Assembly (NCBI RefSeq): GCF_027924105.1
Contig: NZ_AP026972.1
Coordinates: forward strand, 620,001 to 684,000
Source of the DNA: Polynucleobacter sp. KF022
GTDB taxonomy: Bacteria; Pseudomonadota; Gammaproteobacteria; Burkholderiales; Burkholderiaceae
Direction of reading: 5' to 3'
DNA length: 64,000 nt
In this document: piece by piece, positions 26,355 through 34,848 of the stretch
Position numbering within the stretch: the first letter of the stretch is position 1
How the letters are laid out: each line of letters opens with the position of its first letter
Notes under the pieces: model-generated
Database searches by the model: none
Told to the model about the DNA's origin: nothing
The model's input: only the letters and a program-made list of their open reading frames with translations
Translations under genes and position numbers: made by a program

Positions 26355-26795
26355 TTATTGAGTTGAATTTGCTAATGTAAGAATCATATTACGATGAGGA
26401 ATGCCAGCCTCATCGTAGCTAGCCCCCTCTGCTGTAAAGCCCAGTTTTTCATAAAAAGGGATTGCATCTACTTGTGAGTGCAGGATGATCTCCTGTGCTC
26501 CCTGCGAGGCAGCTAGCTCCACTAGCTTTTGCAGGATCTGCTTTCCAACACCTTTTCCTCTGAATTTGGCTAAGACCGCCATGCGTCCTATTTGGGCCTT
26601 GCCATTGCCTAAATCCACCAGCCTTCCGGTGCCAACGCACTGTGCATCTTGATGGGCTATGGCATGGACCGCGGTTGGGTCAAATTCGTCTAATTCGAGT
26701 TCGGCTGGAACCCCTTGCTCCCGGATAAAAACTTCCTGGCGCACCAAAAAGGCGTCTTCTTCAGCCCCTTTCCACGATTTGAGCAGTATTTCCAA
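26355..26795 (-). CDS. GNAT N-acetyltransferase (ElaA/YjcF-like)
   Basis: 146 residues with the acetyl-CoA loop IGRMAVLAKFRGKGVGKQIL, preceded by FIREQGVPAELELDEFD and VHAIAHQDA, a pattern of the ElaA/YjcF branch. The C-terminal FYEKLGFTAEG strand closes the fold. Acceptor unknown. First gene of the three-gene run with the thioesterase and thiol dioxygenase. Confidence 0.82.
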   Translation of the reverse strand: MEILLKSWKGAEEDAFLVRQEVFIREQGVPAELELDEFDPTAVHAIAHQDAQCVGTGRLVDLGNGKAQIGRMAVLAKFRGKGVGKQILQKLVELAASQGAQEIILHSQVDAIPFYEKLGFTAEGASYDEAGIPHRNMILTLANSTQ

Positions 26796-26957
26796 GATTC
26801 CTGATGCCTTTATATTGATTTCCTCATCAATTTACCAAAGAAGCAATGTTGAAAGGATAGTTCGCGCCCGCACTAAAAACGCCCCAATCCATGGTTACAA
26901 TGAATTGTGGCTCTGTATTGAGCCCCTCTAAAACCTTTTACTCATTTAGGAGTTATC

Positions 26958-27539
26958 TTGAAGAAATCTTTATTGACTGGTTTGTTTGCTGCAGTTGGTA
27001 TTACTTGTGCTGCTTCAGTTTTTGCACAAACACCTGCAAAAATGTTGCCATTAGCAGCTGAAGTTGTCGTTTTGAGCGCAACTGTTGATTCTGTAGACGT
27101 TAAGAAACGTATCGTTGTATTGAAAGATGCAAACGGTAATTTGGCGCAAATGAACGTTTCTAAATCGATTAATGATTTAGACAAGGTTAAAAAGGGCGAT
27201 GTATTCTTGGTTGAGCATGCTCAAGCGGTAGCTGTTGGATTAACAGCTGCTGGGAAAGATCAAAAGCCAGGCGTTTCTGGTGTTCGCTCTGTAGTAGTAG
27301 CTGGCAAAGGTTCTGCTAAGCCATTTGAAGAAACTACAGATACCATCTATGCAACTGTCAAGATTTCAACAATCGATCAAAAGACACGTATTGTTACTTT
27401 CACAATGCCTAACGGCGAGAAGCAAAAAGTAAAAGTAGATCCATCAGTTCTCGGTCTTGAGAAGTTTAAGGCTGGTGATGATGTGATGGTTGAGTTTGTT
27501 GACGACACAGCGATTGGTTTTGTAACACCAAAGAAATAA
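26958..27539 (+). CDS. Periplasmic protein of two tandem beta repeats
   Basis: 193 residues from a TTG start that follows AGGAG by 5 bases. Signal peptide 1-23 ending VFAQ. The mature part consists of two related units of about 60 residues (about 38-92 and 130-188), each with the order ATV..D...RIV, a turn, K(V)xV, then KxGDxxxVE. This looks like duplicated OB/SH3-like beta domains. No cysteines or catalytic motif. Function unknown. Followed by a strong terminator, so a single-gene transcript. Confidence 0.75.
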   Translation: MKKSLLTGLFAAVGITCAASVFAQTPAKMLPLAAEVVVLSATVDSVDVKKRIVVLKDANGNLAQMNVSKSINDLDKVKKGDVFLVEHAQAVAVGLTAAGKDQKPGVSGVRSVVVAGKGSAKPFEETTDTIYATVKISTIDQKTRIVTFTMPNGEKQKVKVDPSVLGLEKFKAGDDVMVEFVDDTAIGFVTPKK

Positions 27540-27581
27540 AGACTTGACGTTATTGAATTAACTGGGCGGTACGCCAGTAAG

Positions 27582-27608
27582 AAAAAGCCCGCTAATGCGG
27601 GCTTTTTT
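27582..27608 (+). terminator. Terminator of the tandem-repeat periplasmic protein
   Basis: AAAAAGCCCGC/GCGGGCTTTTT stem, loop TAAT, T tract. It also has A's upstream, so it can act on the minus strand for the Mop gene. Confidence 0.9.
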
Positions 27609-27630
27609 GTTACCTAAAATAGGTCTTGAT

Positions 27631-27855
27631 TTACGCGCTTTTGGCAATCATCACATCAGAGGCTTTAATCACTGCCCAGGCTTGATCTCCAACCTTGAGG
27701 TTAAGTTCGTCAACTGCTTCATTAGTAATGGAGGCCGTCACAATATGTCCGCCACCAATATCTAGCTTAACGTGAGAAGTGGTTTGACCCATTTTGAGCT
27801 CAACTACTTTCCCGTTGAGGGTGTTGCGAGCGCTAAGTTTGACTTTCAGTTCCAT
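27631..27855 (-). CDS. Molbindin-like TOBE (Mop) protein
   Basis: 74 residues forming one Mop/TOBE domain (MELKVKLSARNTLNGKVVEL, ASITNEAVDELNL, AWAVIKASDVMIA). Such proteins assemble into hexamers that store molybdate or tungstate. AGGAG before the ATG. It follows tupA by 29 bases on the same strand, so both are likely one transcript under the divergent ModE-like regulator. Confidence 0.85.
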   Translation of the reverse strand: MELKVKLSARNTLNGKVVELKMGQTTSHVKLDIGGGHIVTASITNEAVDELNLKVGDQAWAVIKASDVMIAKSA

Positions 27856-27884
27856 GATTTCTCCTAAGTTGTACTGTTGTAAAT

Positions 27885-28706
27885 TTACTTAGCATTAGGG
27901 AAGAACAACTGCTCGCCATCAATCTTGTAGCTAGCAATCACGTCTTGCCCATTCTTGGAGATGAGCCAATCAATAAACTCCTGACCTTGTACCTTTTTCA
28001 CATTAGGGTATTTAGCTGGGTTTACCAACATCACGCCATATTGATTGAATAGCTTTGGATCACCTTGAACCAGAATGGTGAGATCACCACGATTCTTAAA
28101 GCTGAGCCAAGTTCCGCGGTCAGCCAAGATGTAGCCATTCATTGCGGAGGCAGTGTTCAGGGCAGGGCCCATGCCTGATCCAGTTTCTTTATACCAAGCC
28201 TGACTTGGTGGGATAGTAACGCCAGCGCCTTTCCAATAACGCAGTTCAGCTGCATGGGTGCCACTCTTATCTGCGCGAGATACAAATGGAGCTTGTGCAG
28301 CAGCAATTTTTTGAAGTGCTACTTGAATGTCTTTGCCGCCAGCAATTTTCGCTGGGTCTGACTTAGGTCCAATGAGAACAAAGTCGTTGTACATCACTTC
28401 ATATCGTTTTGTTGAAAAGCCCTCATCAATAAACTTTTCTTCAGCAGGTTTGTCGTGAACAAACACCACATCTGCATCTCCACGTCGACCAATATCTAGG
28501 GCCTGACCAGTTCCCACGGCTACTACTTTTACTTCGATGCCAGTTTTCATCTTAAAGATGGGCAGCATGTAATTGAAAAGACCTGATTGCTCAGTTGAAG
28601 TTGTGGAGGAAACCACAATGCTTTTCTCCTGGGCATAAACCTGTGACGCAGGAATTGCTAAAGCTACGAGGGTGGAAAGGAATAGTCTCCGAAATATTTT
28701 TTTCAT
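27885..28706 (-). CDS. tupA: Tungstate-binding periplasmic protein (TupA-like)
   Basis: 273 residues. Signal peptide about 1-26 (PASQVYAQ), then SSTTSTEQSGLFNYMLP, which is the oxyanion-binding signature of TupA (TTTST with following Ser-Gly). GTGQALDIGRRGDADVVFVH and SRADKSGTH also match. It delivers tungstate to a TupBC permease and ATPase, but neither is nearby. Divergent from the ModE-like regulator across a 76-base spacer with a palindrome. Confidence 0.85.
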   Translation of the reverse strand: MKKIFRRLFLSTLVALAIPASQVYAQEKSIVVSSTTSTEQSGLFNYMLPIFKMKTGIEVKVVAVGTGQALDIGRRGDADVVFVHDKPAEEKFIDEGFSTKRYEVMYNDFVLIGPKSDPAKIAGGKDIQVALQKIAAAQAPFVSRADKSGTHAAELRYWKGAGVTIPPSQAWYKETGSGMGPALNTASAMNGYILADRGTWLSFKNRGDLTILVQGDPKLFNQYGVMLVNPAKYPNVKKVQGQEFIDWLISKNGQDVIASYKIDGEQLFFPNAK

Positions 28707-28748
28707 ATTTTCACTCGAAAGGGTTGATTAAAGGGATATCATCGCATA

Positions 28749-28763
28749 CATTAATACTTAATG
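28749..28763. promoter_or_regulatory. Palindrome in the tupA/regulator divergent spacer
   Basis: Perfect 6-3-6 inverted repeat CATTAA-TAC-TTAATG between divergent promoters, flanked by GCATA on the left and TATGC on the right. It is a candidate operator for the ModE-like regulator, though it does not look like the E. coli ModE site. Confidence 0.4.
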
Positions 28764-28782
28764 AATATGCAAAAAATTACAT

Positions 28783-29805
28783 ATGAAAATTGAAGTCCGT
28801 CCCACGTTAATTGTGAATACCAAGGTTGATGGAAGGGCTTCTGTCGATCTGATTTGGCTCGCTCAGCTGCTGAAAGACATCGGGCAGGGAAGCTCCTTGG
28901 TAGTTGCTAGTAAAAAATCAGGCACTTCCTATAGGGGGGCGTGGGGCAAGCTGAATCAAGTTGAAGCTGAATTAGGTATGCCACTGATTATTCGGACCAA
29001 GGGCCATGGTTCCGAGTTGACTGAATTTGGAACTTTCTTAATTCAGTTTATTGAAGATATGCAGGCTGAGCACTTAAAGCATGATGCCCAGTATCACGAT
29101 AGATTATTAAAAGAAATTAAGAAAATACAAAAGTCAGAAAGTGTGCGCTGGAAATTTTTCTCCAGCAGTGATTCAGTCATTCAAAAGGCGGCTGGAGAAA
29201 TTCAGGGGGTTGAACTCAAAATTGCAGGCTCAGGAGAATCTTTGGAGAGACTTCTGAATAAAGAGGCGCATATTGCTGGCTATCACGTTTCCGATCCCAC
29301 TAGCTCAAAGGCTATTTATCAGCGTCTATCAAAAAATAATATTGAAATCTATCCCGTCATGAAGCGTACCCAAGGGTTGATAGTAAAAAAAGGAAACCCG
29401 CTTCGTATTCGTGCGATTGAAGATCTCATGGGTAAAAAAGTACGCTTTATTAATCGTCAAATCGGCTCCGGTACCCGATTATTGCTTGATAACTTATTGA
29501 TGGAGGAGGGAATTGAGCCCTCAGACATCAATGGATATCTTCATGAGGAGTTTACTCACTCAGCAGTTGCCAATGCCATCCTGGCCGGAAAGGCTGATGT
29601 GGGTTTGGGGGTTAAGAATATTGCTTTAGAAAATGGCCTGAGTTTTGTACCCATCAAAGATGAAATTTTCTTTATAGCAATGCATCAGGAGATGGCTACG
29701 CAATCTGCATCCTCTAAGCTGATTCGCAAAATTCGGAGCGCTTCTGGAGAAACGCCGGGATACAAGGCCGTCAGTCTCAATCGGCAAATTCAGGATTGGC
29801 TATAG
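28783..29805 (+). CDS. ModE-like regulator fused to a periplasmic-binding-protein-like domain
   Basis: 340 residues. N-terminal winged helix (about 20-90) with the LysR/ModE-type segment SGTSYRGAWGKLNQVE and RTKGHGSELTEFG. The C-terminal domain (about 125-330) is of the PBP-like type (KFFSSSD, GSGESLERLL, RTQGLIVKKGNP, RQIGSGTRLLLD), which resembles a molybdate/tungstate-binding fold. It likely senses oxyanion or cofactor and controls the divergent tupA-mop genes and its own operon with modA 39 bases downstream. Confidence 0.82.
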   Translation: MKIEVRPTLIVNTKVDGRASVDLIWLAQLLKDIGQGSSLVVASKKSGTSYRGAWGKLNQVEAELGMPLIIRTKGHGSELTEFGTFLIQFIEDMQAEHLKHDAQYHDRLLKEIKKIQKSESVRWKFFSSSDSVIQKAAGEIQGVELKIAGSGESLERLLNKEAHIAGYHVSDPTSSKAIYQRLSKNNIEIYPVMKRTQGLIVKKGNPLRIRAIEDLMGKKVRFINRQIGSGTRLLLDNLLMEEGIEPSDINGYLHEEFTHSAVANAILAGKADVGLGVKNIALENGLSFVPIKDEIFFIAMHQEMATQSASSKLIRKIRSASGETPGYKAVSLNRQIQDWL

Positions 29806-29844
29806 TTTTCTAAAGACCAATGAATCCACTAGAATGGATTCGAC

Positions 29845-30600
29845 ATGATCAAGCGGATCTTTATCTTCCTCGCAGTATTTTTCGCCTTTACCGGTAGCGT
29901 ATTCGCACAGGTTGCCACTATTGCAGTAGCAGCCAATATGAAGGATGCCTTTACTGAGATCGCCGCTGCATTTAGGTCTGCAGGTAAGCCTGAGATGAGG
30001 GTAGTTTACGGTTCATCTGGCAACTTTGCTGCGCAAATTCTGAATGGAGCACCTTTCAATTTATTCATTGCAGCTGATGAGCAGTTTCCGCTTGAGTTAT
30101 ATAAAAATGGTAAAGCCACAGATGAAGGTTCGGTTTATGCGATTGGTAAATTGGCCATCATTAGCAAAACATCATCCGGCACTCAATCGCTAACTAGCAG
30201 GACGGAAATTGCAAAGGCGATTAGCAAAGCCAATAAGGTTGCTATTGCAAAGCCTGAGCTGGCACCTTATGGCAGGGCAGCAGTTCAGTATTTAAAAGCT
30301 GAGAGCCTATGGGATCTCGCAAAAGATAAGCTTGTTTATGCTGACAATATTGGTGCGGCTACTACGTATGTCGCTAGCGGTGCTGCTGACATTGGTTTTA
30401 CTGCGCTTTCATTGGCTAAGTCACCGGAGCTCTTAAAGCAAACGCGTTATTTCTTGGTGGATGCAAGGTTGTATGACCCCATTAAGCAACGTATGGTGTT
30501 GATGAAGGGCGCACCCCAAGAGGCGGTTGATTTATACCGCTTTATGCAGGGTCCTCAAGCTCAAGCCATATTGCAAAGATACGGCTACAGCACGCCTTAG
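29845..30600 (+). CDS. modA: Molybdate-binding periplasmic protein
   Basis: 251 residues. Signal peptide 1-22 (FAFTGSVFAQ), then VAAANMKDAFTEIA with the ModA pattern, YGSSGNFAAQI, NLFIAADEQFP and a later AAATTYVASGAADIGFTA-like run (GAATTYVASGAADIGFT). Captures molybdate for ModBC, which are not next to it. Transcribed with the regulator upstream. Confidence 0.85.
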   Translation: MIKRIFIFLAVFFAFTGSVFAQVATIAVAANMKDAFTEIAAAFRSAGKPEMRVVYGSSGNFAAQILNGAPFNLFIAADEQFPLELYKNGKATDEGSVYAIGKLAIISKTSSGTQSLTSRTEIAKAISKANKVAIAKPELAPYGRAAVQYLKAESLWDLAKDKLVYADNIGAATTYVASGAADIGFTALSLAKSPELLKQTRYFLVDARLYDPIKQRMVLMKGAPQEAVDLYRFMQGPQAQAILQRYGYSTP

Positions 30601-30694
30601 TTGCTCAAGAGCGTATTAAGGCCCTCCCATTTGCTTTGGGTCAAGCCTTAAGAGCTTTAAAAGGGGCATTATTGCTAAAGGGTTGGCACTTTAA

Positions 30695-30713
30695 ACGAAT
30701 GATATTCATTCTC
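30695..30713. promoter_or_regulatory. Fur box of feoAB
   Basis: ACGAATGATATTCATTCTC, read on the opposite strand, matches the 19-bp Fur consensus at 13 of 19 positions. It covers the -35 region of a promoter with a perfect TATAAT at 30723-30728, 30 bases before feoA. Confidence 0.7.
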
Positions 30714-30722
30714 ATTTGTCGC

Positions 30723-30728
30723 TATAAT
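30723..30728 (+). promoter_or_regulatory. -10 element of the feoAB promoter
   Basis: Perfect TATAAT. The -35 at 17 bp spacing (TGATAT) is poor and lies under the Fur box, a classical repression layout. Confidence 0.6.
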
Positions 30729-30758
30729 GGGCCTCACATAAGCTAAAAAGCATATTTA

Positions 30759-31004
30759 ATGAATTTAGACCAAGTTGACTTAGGCAGTCTTTATCGCGTC
30801 ACTCAAGTGGATGTGCCAAAAGGAGCTCCTCAAATTAAGGGGCAGTTGGAAGATATTGGCTTTTTACCGGGTGAACAAGTCACAGTATTGCGTAAGGGTT
30901 TGCTAGGCAAGGGCCCGTATATGGTTCGTGTAGGCGCTTCCACTTTCGCTTTACGCCAATCAGAGGCGCGCATGATTTTGGTTGAATCTTTGCAGCATGC
31001 CTGA
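30759..31004 (+). CDS. feoA: Ferrous iron transport protein A
   Basis: 81-residue SH3-like cytosolic partner of FeoB: LGSLYRVTQVD, LEDIGFLPGEQVTVLRKG and a closing ALRQSEARMILVE. Overlaps feoB by 8 bases (ATGCCTGA), so the pair is translationally coupled. A Fur box upstream implies induction in iron starvation. No feoC is visible after feoB. Confidence 0.92.
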   Translation: MNLDQVDLGSLYRVTQVDVPKGAPQIKGQLEDIGFLPGEQVTVLRKGLLGKGPYMVRVGASTFALRQSEARMILVESLQHA

Positions 31005-32910
31005 ATCCAAAGTCCATTTTTTTCCAAGCGAGCCACTCGTAGCGCTATTGGGCAATCCCAATTGCGGCAAAACAGCGCTATTCAATTTATTGACTGGCAG
31101 CCGTCAAAAAGTCGCCAATTATTCTGGTGTCACTGTTGAACGCAAAGAAGGACGTCTAACACTAGACTCCGAAAAAAATATTCGTATATTGGATTTACCT
31201 GGCGCATATAGCTTATATCCAAGATCTCTTGATGAGCGAGTCACTTGTAATGTATTGCTTGGTAGGGCAGAAGGTGAGAAGCGCCCTGATTTGGTGATCT
31301 GCGTTTTGAGTGCCATTAATCTGCGTCGCAATTTGCGTTTGGTACTGGCCGCAAAGCGCCTGGGTCTGCCATGTGTAGTGGTACTCAATATGCTGGATAT
31401 TGCCAAACGTCAGGGCTTGCAAATTGATACAGCCGCTCTTTCGAATGAATTGGGTTTGCCTGTGCTCACCAGCATCGGTATTCAATCTAATGGTGCTGAT
31501 GAGATTAAACGGTTTCTGTCTGATTTAGATTGGCGAAACTTAAATAGTCTTCGCAGTGGAACAAGCGATGCCACATTAGAAAATGTAGCCTCCCATATTG
31601 CGCATACAGAATCAGATAATGTGCAAGTGCAAAAGATTTTGCAAAACCTAAAGCTAGATCGCATCATCCCGGACCAGTTAAGTGATCGCCTAGATGCTGT
31701 ATTGCTTCATCCAGTTCTGGGCCCCGTTATTTTGGTGGTCTTGCTGTTTTGTATTTTTCAGGCAGTCTTTAGTTGGGCAACAGTGCCCATGGAACTTATT
31801 AAGGATTCGGTTGAGTATCTTGGTGGTCAGATTGCAGAATGGCTGCCTAATGGATGGATACGTAGCTTATTGATCAACGGAATCTTGGCGGGTCTTGGTG
31901 GTGTTGTAATCTTCTTGCCGCAAATTCTGATTTTGTTCTTCTTCATCCTGTTGCTTGAAGAGTCTGGATACCTTCCGAGAGCAGCGTATCTCTTGGATAG
32001 GGTGATGGGATCAGTTGGTCTCTCTGGCAGATCTTTTATCCCATTGCTATCCAGTTTTGCTTGTGCAATCCCTGGAATCATGGCGACTAGGAGTATCTCT
32101 AATTCGCGTGATCGTATGGTGACCATCCTGATTGCGCCGATGATGACGTGCTCAGCACGTCTTCCTGTGTATGCCTTGCTCATCTCTGCTTTTATTCCAG
32201 AACAAAAACTCTGGGCCGGTATTGATCTTCAAGGCTTAGTTTTATTCTTACTCTATCTTGCTGGGATCTTGGGGGCGATGGCTGTAGCTTGGATTCTGAA
32301 GCGCTTTACGAGCGAGCAATTCAAGATGAATGCGCTGATGATGGAGTTGCCAAGCTATCACATGCCACGCTTAAGCAATTTGGCGATTAGCTTATGGCAA
32401 CGCGCAGAAATATTCTTGCGCCGAGTTGGTGGAATTATTTTATTAATGACAATTGGTCTTTGGGTCTTGTCTAGCTTTCCATTTCCACCAGAGGGTGCAA
32501 CAGGTTCGCCTATTCAATATAGTTTTGCCGGAATGCTAGGCCAAGCCTTGGCTCATGTTTTCTCACCAATTGGCTTTAACTGGCAAATTAGCATTGCATT
32601 AGTGCCGGGCATGGCAGCTCGCGAGGTTGTCGTGAGCTCTCTTGCGACGGTGTATGCCTTATCTAGTTCCAGCGCAGATGCAGCGGATGCGCTAATTCCT
32701 TTAATTTCTAGTGGCTGGTCTTTAGCTACAGCACTTTCTTTGTTGGCTTGGTTTGTCTTTGCACCTCAGTGTTTATCAACCATTGCGGCAGTAAAGCGCG
32801 AGACTGGCGGCTGGAAGATCCCGGTCATTATGCTGAGCTACCTGTTTGGGTTGGCCTATATTGCCGCTTTTATTACCTATCAAATAGCTAGCGCTCTTGG
32901 CCTAGCTTGA
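30997..32910 (+). CDS. feoB: Ferrous iron transporter B
   Basis: GTP-gated Fe(II) importer of the inner membrane. N-terminal G domain: G1 GNPNCGKT at 19-26, G3 DLPGAYSL, G4 NMLD; then a helical GDI-like stretch and a membrane domain with two Gate motifs, whose SCAIPGIMATR-like run (SFACAIPGIMATRS) and AAREVVVSSL are typical. 637 residues, shorter than E. coli FeoB (about 770). ATG 30997 is chosen because it overlaps the feoA stop; a TTG further up would lack a ribosome site. Confidence 0.93.
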   Translation: MPESKVHFFPSEPLVALLGNPNCGKTALFNLLTGSRQKVANYSGVTVERKEGRLTLDSEKNIRILDLPGAYSLYPRSLDERVTCNVLLGRAEGEKRPDLVICVLSAINLRRNLRLVLAAKRLGLPCVVVLNMLDIAKRQGLQIDTAALSNELGLPVLTSIGIQSNGADEIKRFLSDLDWRNLNSLRSGTSDATLENVASHIAHTESDNVQVQKILQNLKLDRIIPDQLSDRLDAVLLHPVLGPVILVVLLFCIFQAVFSWATVPMELIKDSVEYLGGQIAEWLPNGWIRSLLINGILAGLGGVVIFLPQILILFFFILLLEESGYLPRAAYLLDRVMGSVGLSGRSFIPLLSSFACAIPGIMATRSISNSRDRMVTILIAPMMTCSARLPVYALLISAFIPEQKLWAGIDLQGLVLFLLYLAGILGAMAVAWILKRFTSEQFKMNALMMELPSYHMPRLSNLAISLWQRAEIFLRRVGGIILLMTIGLWVLSSFPFPPEGATGSPIQYSFAGMLGQALAHVFSPIGFNWQISIALVPGMAAREVVVSSLATVYALSSSSADAADALIPLISSGWSLATALSLLAWFVFAPQCLSTIAAVKRETGGWKIPVIMLSYLFGLAYIAAFITYQIASALGLA

Positions 32911-32946
32911 TTGGGATCAAAGCAAGGTTTCTGAAATTCAGATAAC

Positions 32947-32971
32947 CTCTTAAGCATTCATCACTTAAGAG
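32947..32971. repeat. Inverted repeat over the cytochrome c ribosome-binding site
   Basis: CTCTTAAG and CTTAAGAG, 9 bases apart, just upstream of the cytochrome c start. The right arm overlaps the purine-rich GAGAG that should act as Shine-Dalgarno, so folding would reduce translation. Confidence 0.45.
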
Positions 32972-32980
32972 AGTGCTCAA

Positions 32981-33376
32981 ATGCGATCCAAACCAGTTTT
33001 CTTTTTATTGTCCTGCCTGCTGGGTCTTTCCACCTCTAATTTGGCTTTGGCTCAATCTGGCGAAAATACCTATAAACAAGTTTGTGCTAGCTGTCATGGA
33101 TCAGGAGTGCTTAATGCACCTAAGTTTGGCGATAAGGCTAAATGGGCTCCCTTGATTGCGGAAGGTCAGGCAACCCTGACTGCTCACGCTTATTTTGGTG
33201 TGAGAGCTATGCCTCCAAAAGGTGGCAATCCCAATCTTAGTATTGAGGGCTTCTCCGATGCCTTGGTCTATATGGTCAACAATTCTGGCGGCAACTGGAA
33301 AACACCAGATGCCAAAATGCTTGCAGCTATCAATAAAGAATTAGAAGCTCGTAAAGCTGGCCAAAAAAAGAATTGA
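32981..33376 (+). CDS. Periplasmic c-type cytochrome (c5-like)
   Basis: 131 residues. Signal peptide about 1-24 (LGLSTSNLALA), haem motif CASCHG (Cys35, Cys38, His39) and sixth ligand Met77 in AMPPKGG. The C-terminal tail is basic. Electron carrier of the c5/c-555 class. It lies 70 bases after feoB with its own hairpin leader, so it may or may not be in the feo transcript. Confidence 0.88.
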   Translation: MRSKPVFFLLSCLLGLSTSNLALAQSGENTYKQVCASCHGSGVLNAPKFGDKAKWAPLIAEGQATLTAHAYFGVRAMPPKGGNPNLSIEGFSDALVYMVNNSGGNWKTPDAKMLAAINKELEARKAGQKKN

Positions 33377-33382
33377 TTGTGA

Positions 33383-33410
33383 TCCAACGCTTGTAGCAAC
33401 AAGCGTTGGA
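33383..33410. terminator. Hairpin between cytochrome c and Bug copy 3
   Basis: 12-bp perfect stem TCCAACGCTTGT/ACAAGCGTTGGA with loop AGCA between convergent genes; no T tract, so termination may need Rho or be incomplete. Confidence 0.6.
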
Positions 33411-33423
33411 ATATTCAAAGGTT

Positions 33424-34425
33424 TTAATCGGCTTTAATGTTAGCGTCCTTAACTACTTTGGCCCACATTGCTAATTCTCTTTGAATGCGTTTAGCAGAGT
33501 CAGCAGGCGATAGGTAATTCACATAAACGCCAGCAGCCAACATACGCTCTTGAACTTCTGGGCGTTGCAGGATCACTTTAATATCTTCACTCAGTTTATC
33601 GATGATGGGTTTAGGTGTTCCTGCTGGCGCCAAAATTCCGAACATACTCACTACATCGAAGTTGGGTAAGCCAGTAGCTTCGGTAACTGTTGGCACATCT
33701 GGTAATTGGCTAATCCGTTTGGATGTGGTTACCGCCAAGGCTCTTAGTTGGCCAGACTGAATAAATTGCAATGCTGCTGGGACGGTCTCAGCCATCGTTA
33801 ATACTTGTCCGCCAACCAAGTCAGTCATAGCGGGGCCGCTACCCTTGTAAGGCACATGCAATAAATCTAAGCCAAGCTGGTTGCGAAACATTTCCATTGC
33901 AAGTCGTTGAGGGGCGCCAGCACCGGATGAGGCAAATGTAAGTTTGCCTGGGTTGGCTTTAGCGTAAGCAATAAACTCTTTCATATTCTTTACCGGAACT
34001 GAAGGGTTTACGACAAATACAAGTGGAACCACTCCCACCACGTCAACTGGAGTGAAATCTTTTTCCAGGTTGTATTTGATTTTGTCTTTATCTAAATTTG
34101 CATTGATAGAGTGAGAGGTGAGGGCCCCCATTAACAGGGTGTAGCCATCTGCTGGTGACTTAGCCACCATATCTGCGCCAATATTGCCGCTATCACCAGC
34201 ACGATTGTCTGGCACAACTTGTTGATTGAGGGATTTGGATAGCTCCTGTGCCATGATGCGACCGATGACGTCGGTGGCGCCTCCTGGTGGATAGGGAATA
34301 ACCAGCTTAATAGGCTTTTCAGGATAATTTTTGATTGCGGCACTATTCGTTTGTGCGAGTAGCGGGCTGCTGATTAGGCTGCTGCAAAGAAGTAGGCCTA
34401 GGCCCTTAATAATGTGTTGTCTCAT
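33424..34425 (-). CDS. Bug family substrate-binding protein (TTT), copy 3
   Basis: 333 residues. Signal peptide about 1-24 (LLCSSLISSPLLAQ), YPEKPIKLVIPYPPGGATD and LLHVPYKGSGPAMTDLVGGQ, family standards. Single gene without TctAB. Ligand unknown. Confidence 0.87.
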   Translation of the reverse strand: MRQHIIKGLGLLLCSSLISSPLLAQTNSAAIKNYPEKPIKLVIPYPPGGATDVIGRIMAQELSKSLNQQVVPDNRAGDSGNIGADMVAKSPADGYTLLMGALTSHSINANLDKDKIKYNLEKDFTPVDVVGVVPLVFVVNPSVPVKNMKEFIAYAKANPGKLTFASSGAGAPQRLAMEMFRNQLGLDLLHVPYKGSGPAMTDLVGGQVLTMAETVPAALQFIQSGQLRALAVTTSKRISQLPDVPTVTEATGLPNFDVVSMFGILAPAGTPKPIIDKLSEDIKVILQRPEVQERMLAAGVYVNYLSPADSAKRIQRELAMWAKVVKDANIKAD

Positions 34426-34531
34426 TTTGAATTTTTAGTAGTGGTTTAAGTTACGATTTTCTATTATGAACACAAATTCAATTTATGCGCTGCGTCAAGG
34501 ATTTGTAAATTTCTCTCATTACAATACCTAA

Positions 34532-34813
34532 ATGACCTTAGATCCCCATCAAATAGAGATTATTGGTTATTGCGCTGCATTCTTAACCACCATCGCCTTC
34601 TTGCCTCAAGCAATCCGCTCATGGCGCACTAAGGACCTATCAGGTATTTCACTAGGGATGTATTCCTTATTTACTGCTGGGGTGGGCTTGTGGCTGATCT
34701 ACGGCCTGATTATTGAGAAGTGGCCTCTCATCATGGCAAATGCATTGACCTTTGCGCTGGCTCTTAGTATCTTGTTATTAAAATTACGCCATACTTCTCC
34801 GCATCAGAAATAA
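34532..34813 (+). CDS. SemiSWEET (MtN3/saliva) sugar transporter half
   Basis: 93 residues, three transmembrane helices as one PQ-loop unit. The motif FLPQAIRSWRTKDLSGIS (about 23-40) and SLFTAGVGLWLIYG in helix 2 are diagnostic; the protein dimerises to form a sugar facilitator. Substrate unknown. It is 35 bases upstream of the FAH hydrolase gene and may share its transcript. Confidence 0.88.
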   Translation: MTLDPHQIEIIGYCAAFLTTIAFLPQAIRSWRTKDLSGISLGMYSLFTAGVGLWLIYGLIIEKWPLIMANALTFALALSILLLKLRHTSPHQK

Positions 34814-34848
34814 AACACACGCTTATCAAAATTCTTAGAAAGGTTTTT

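Noticed and set aside
30603..30660. TTAAGGC/GCCTTAA inverted repeat after modA as terminator
   Set aside because: The loop is long, the stem is short and no clear T tract follows; not strong enough to list.
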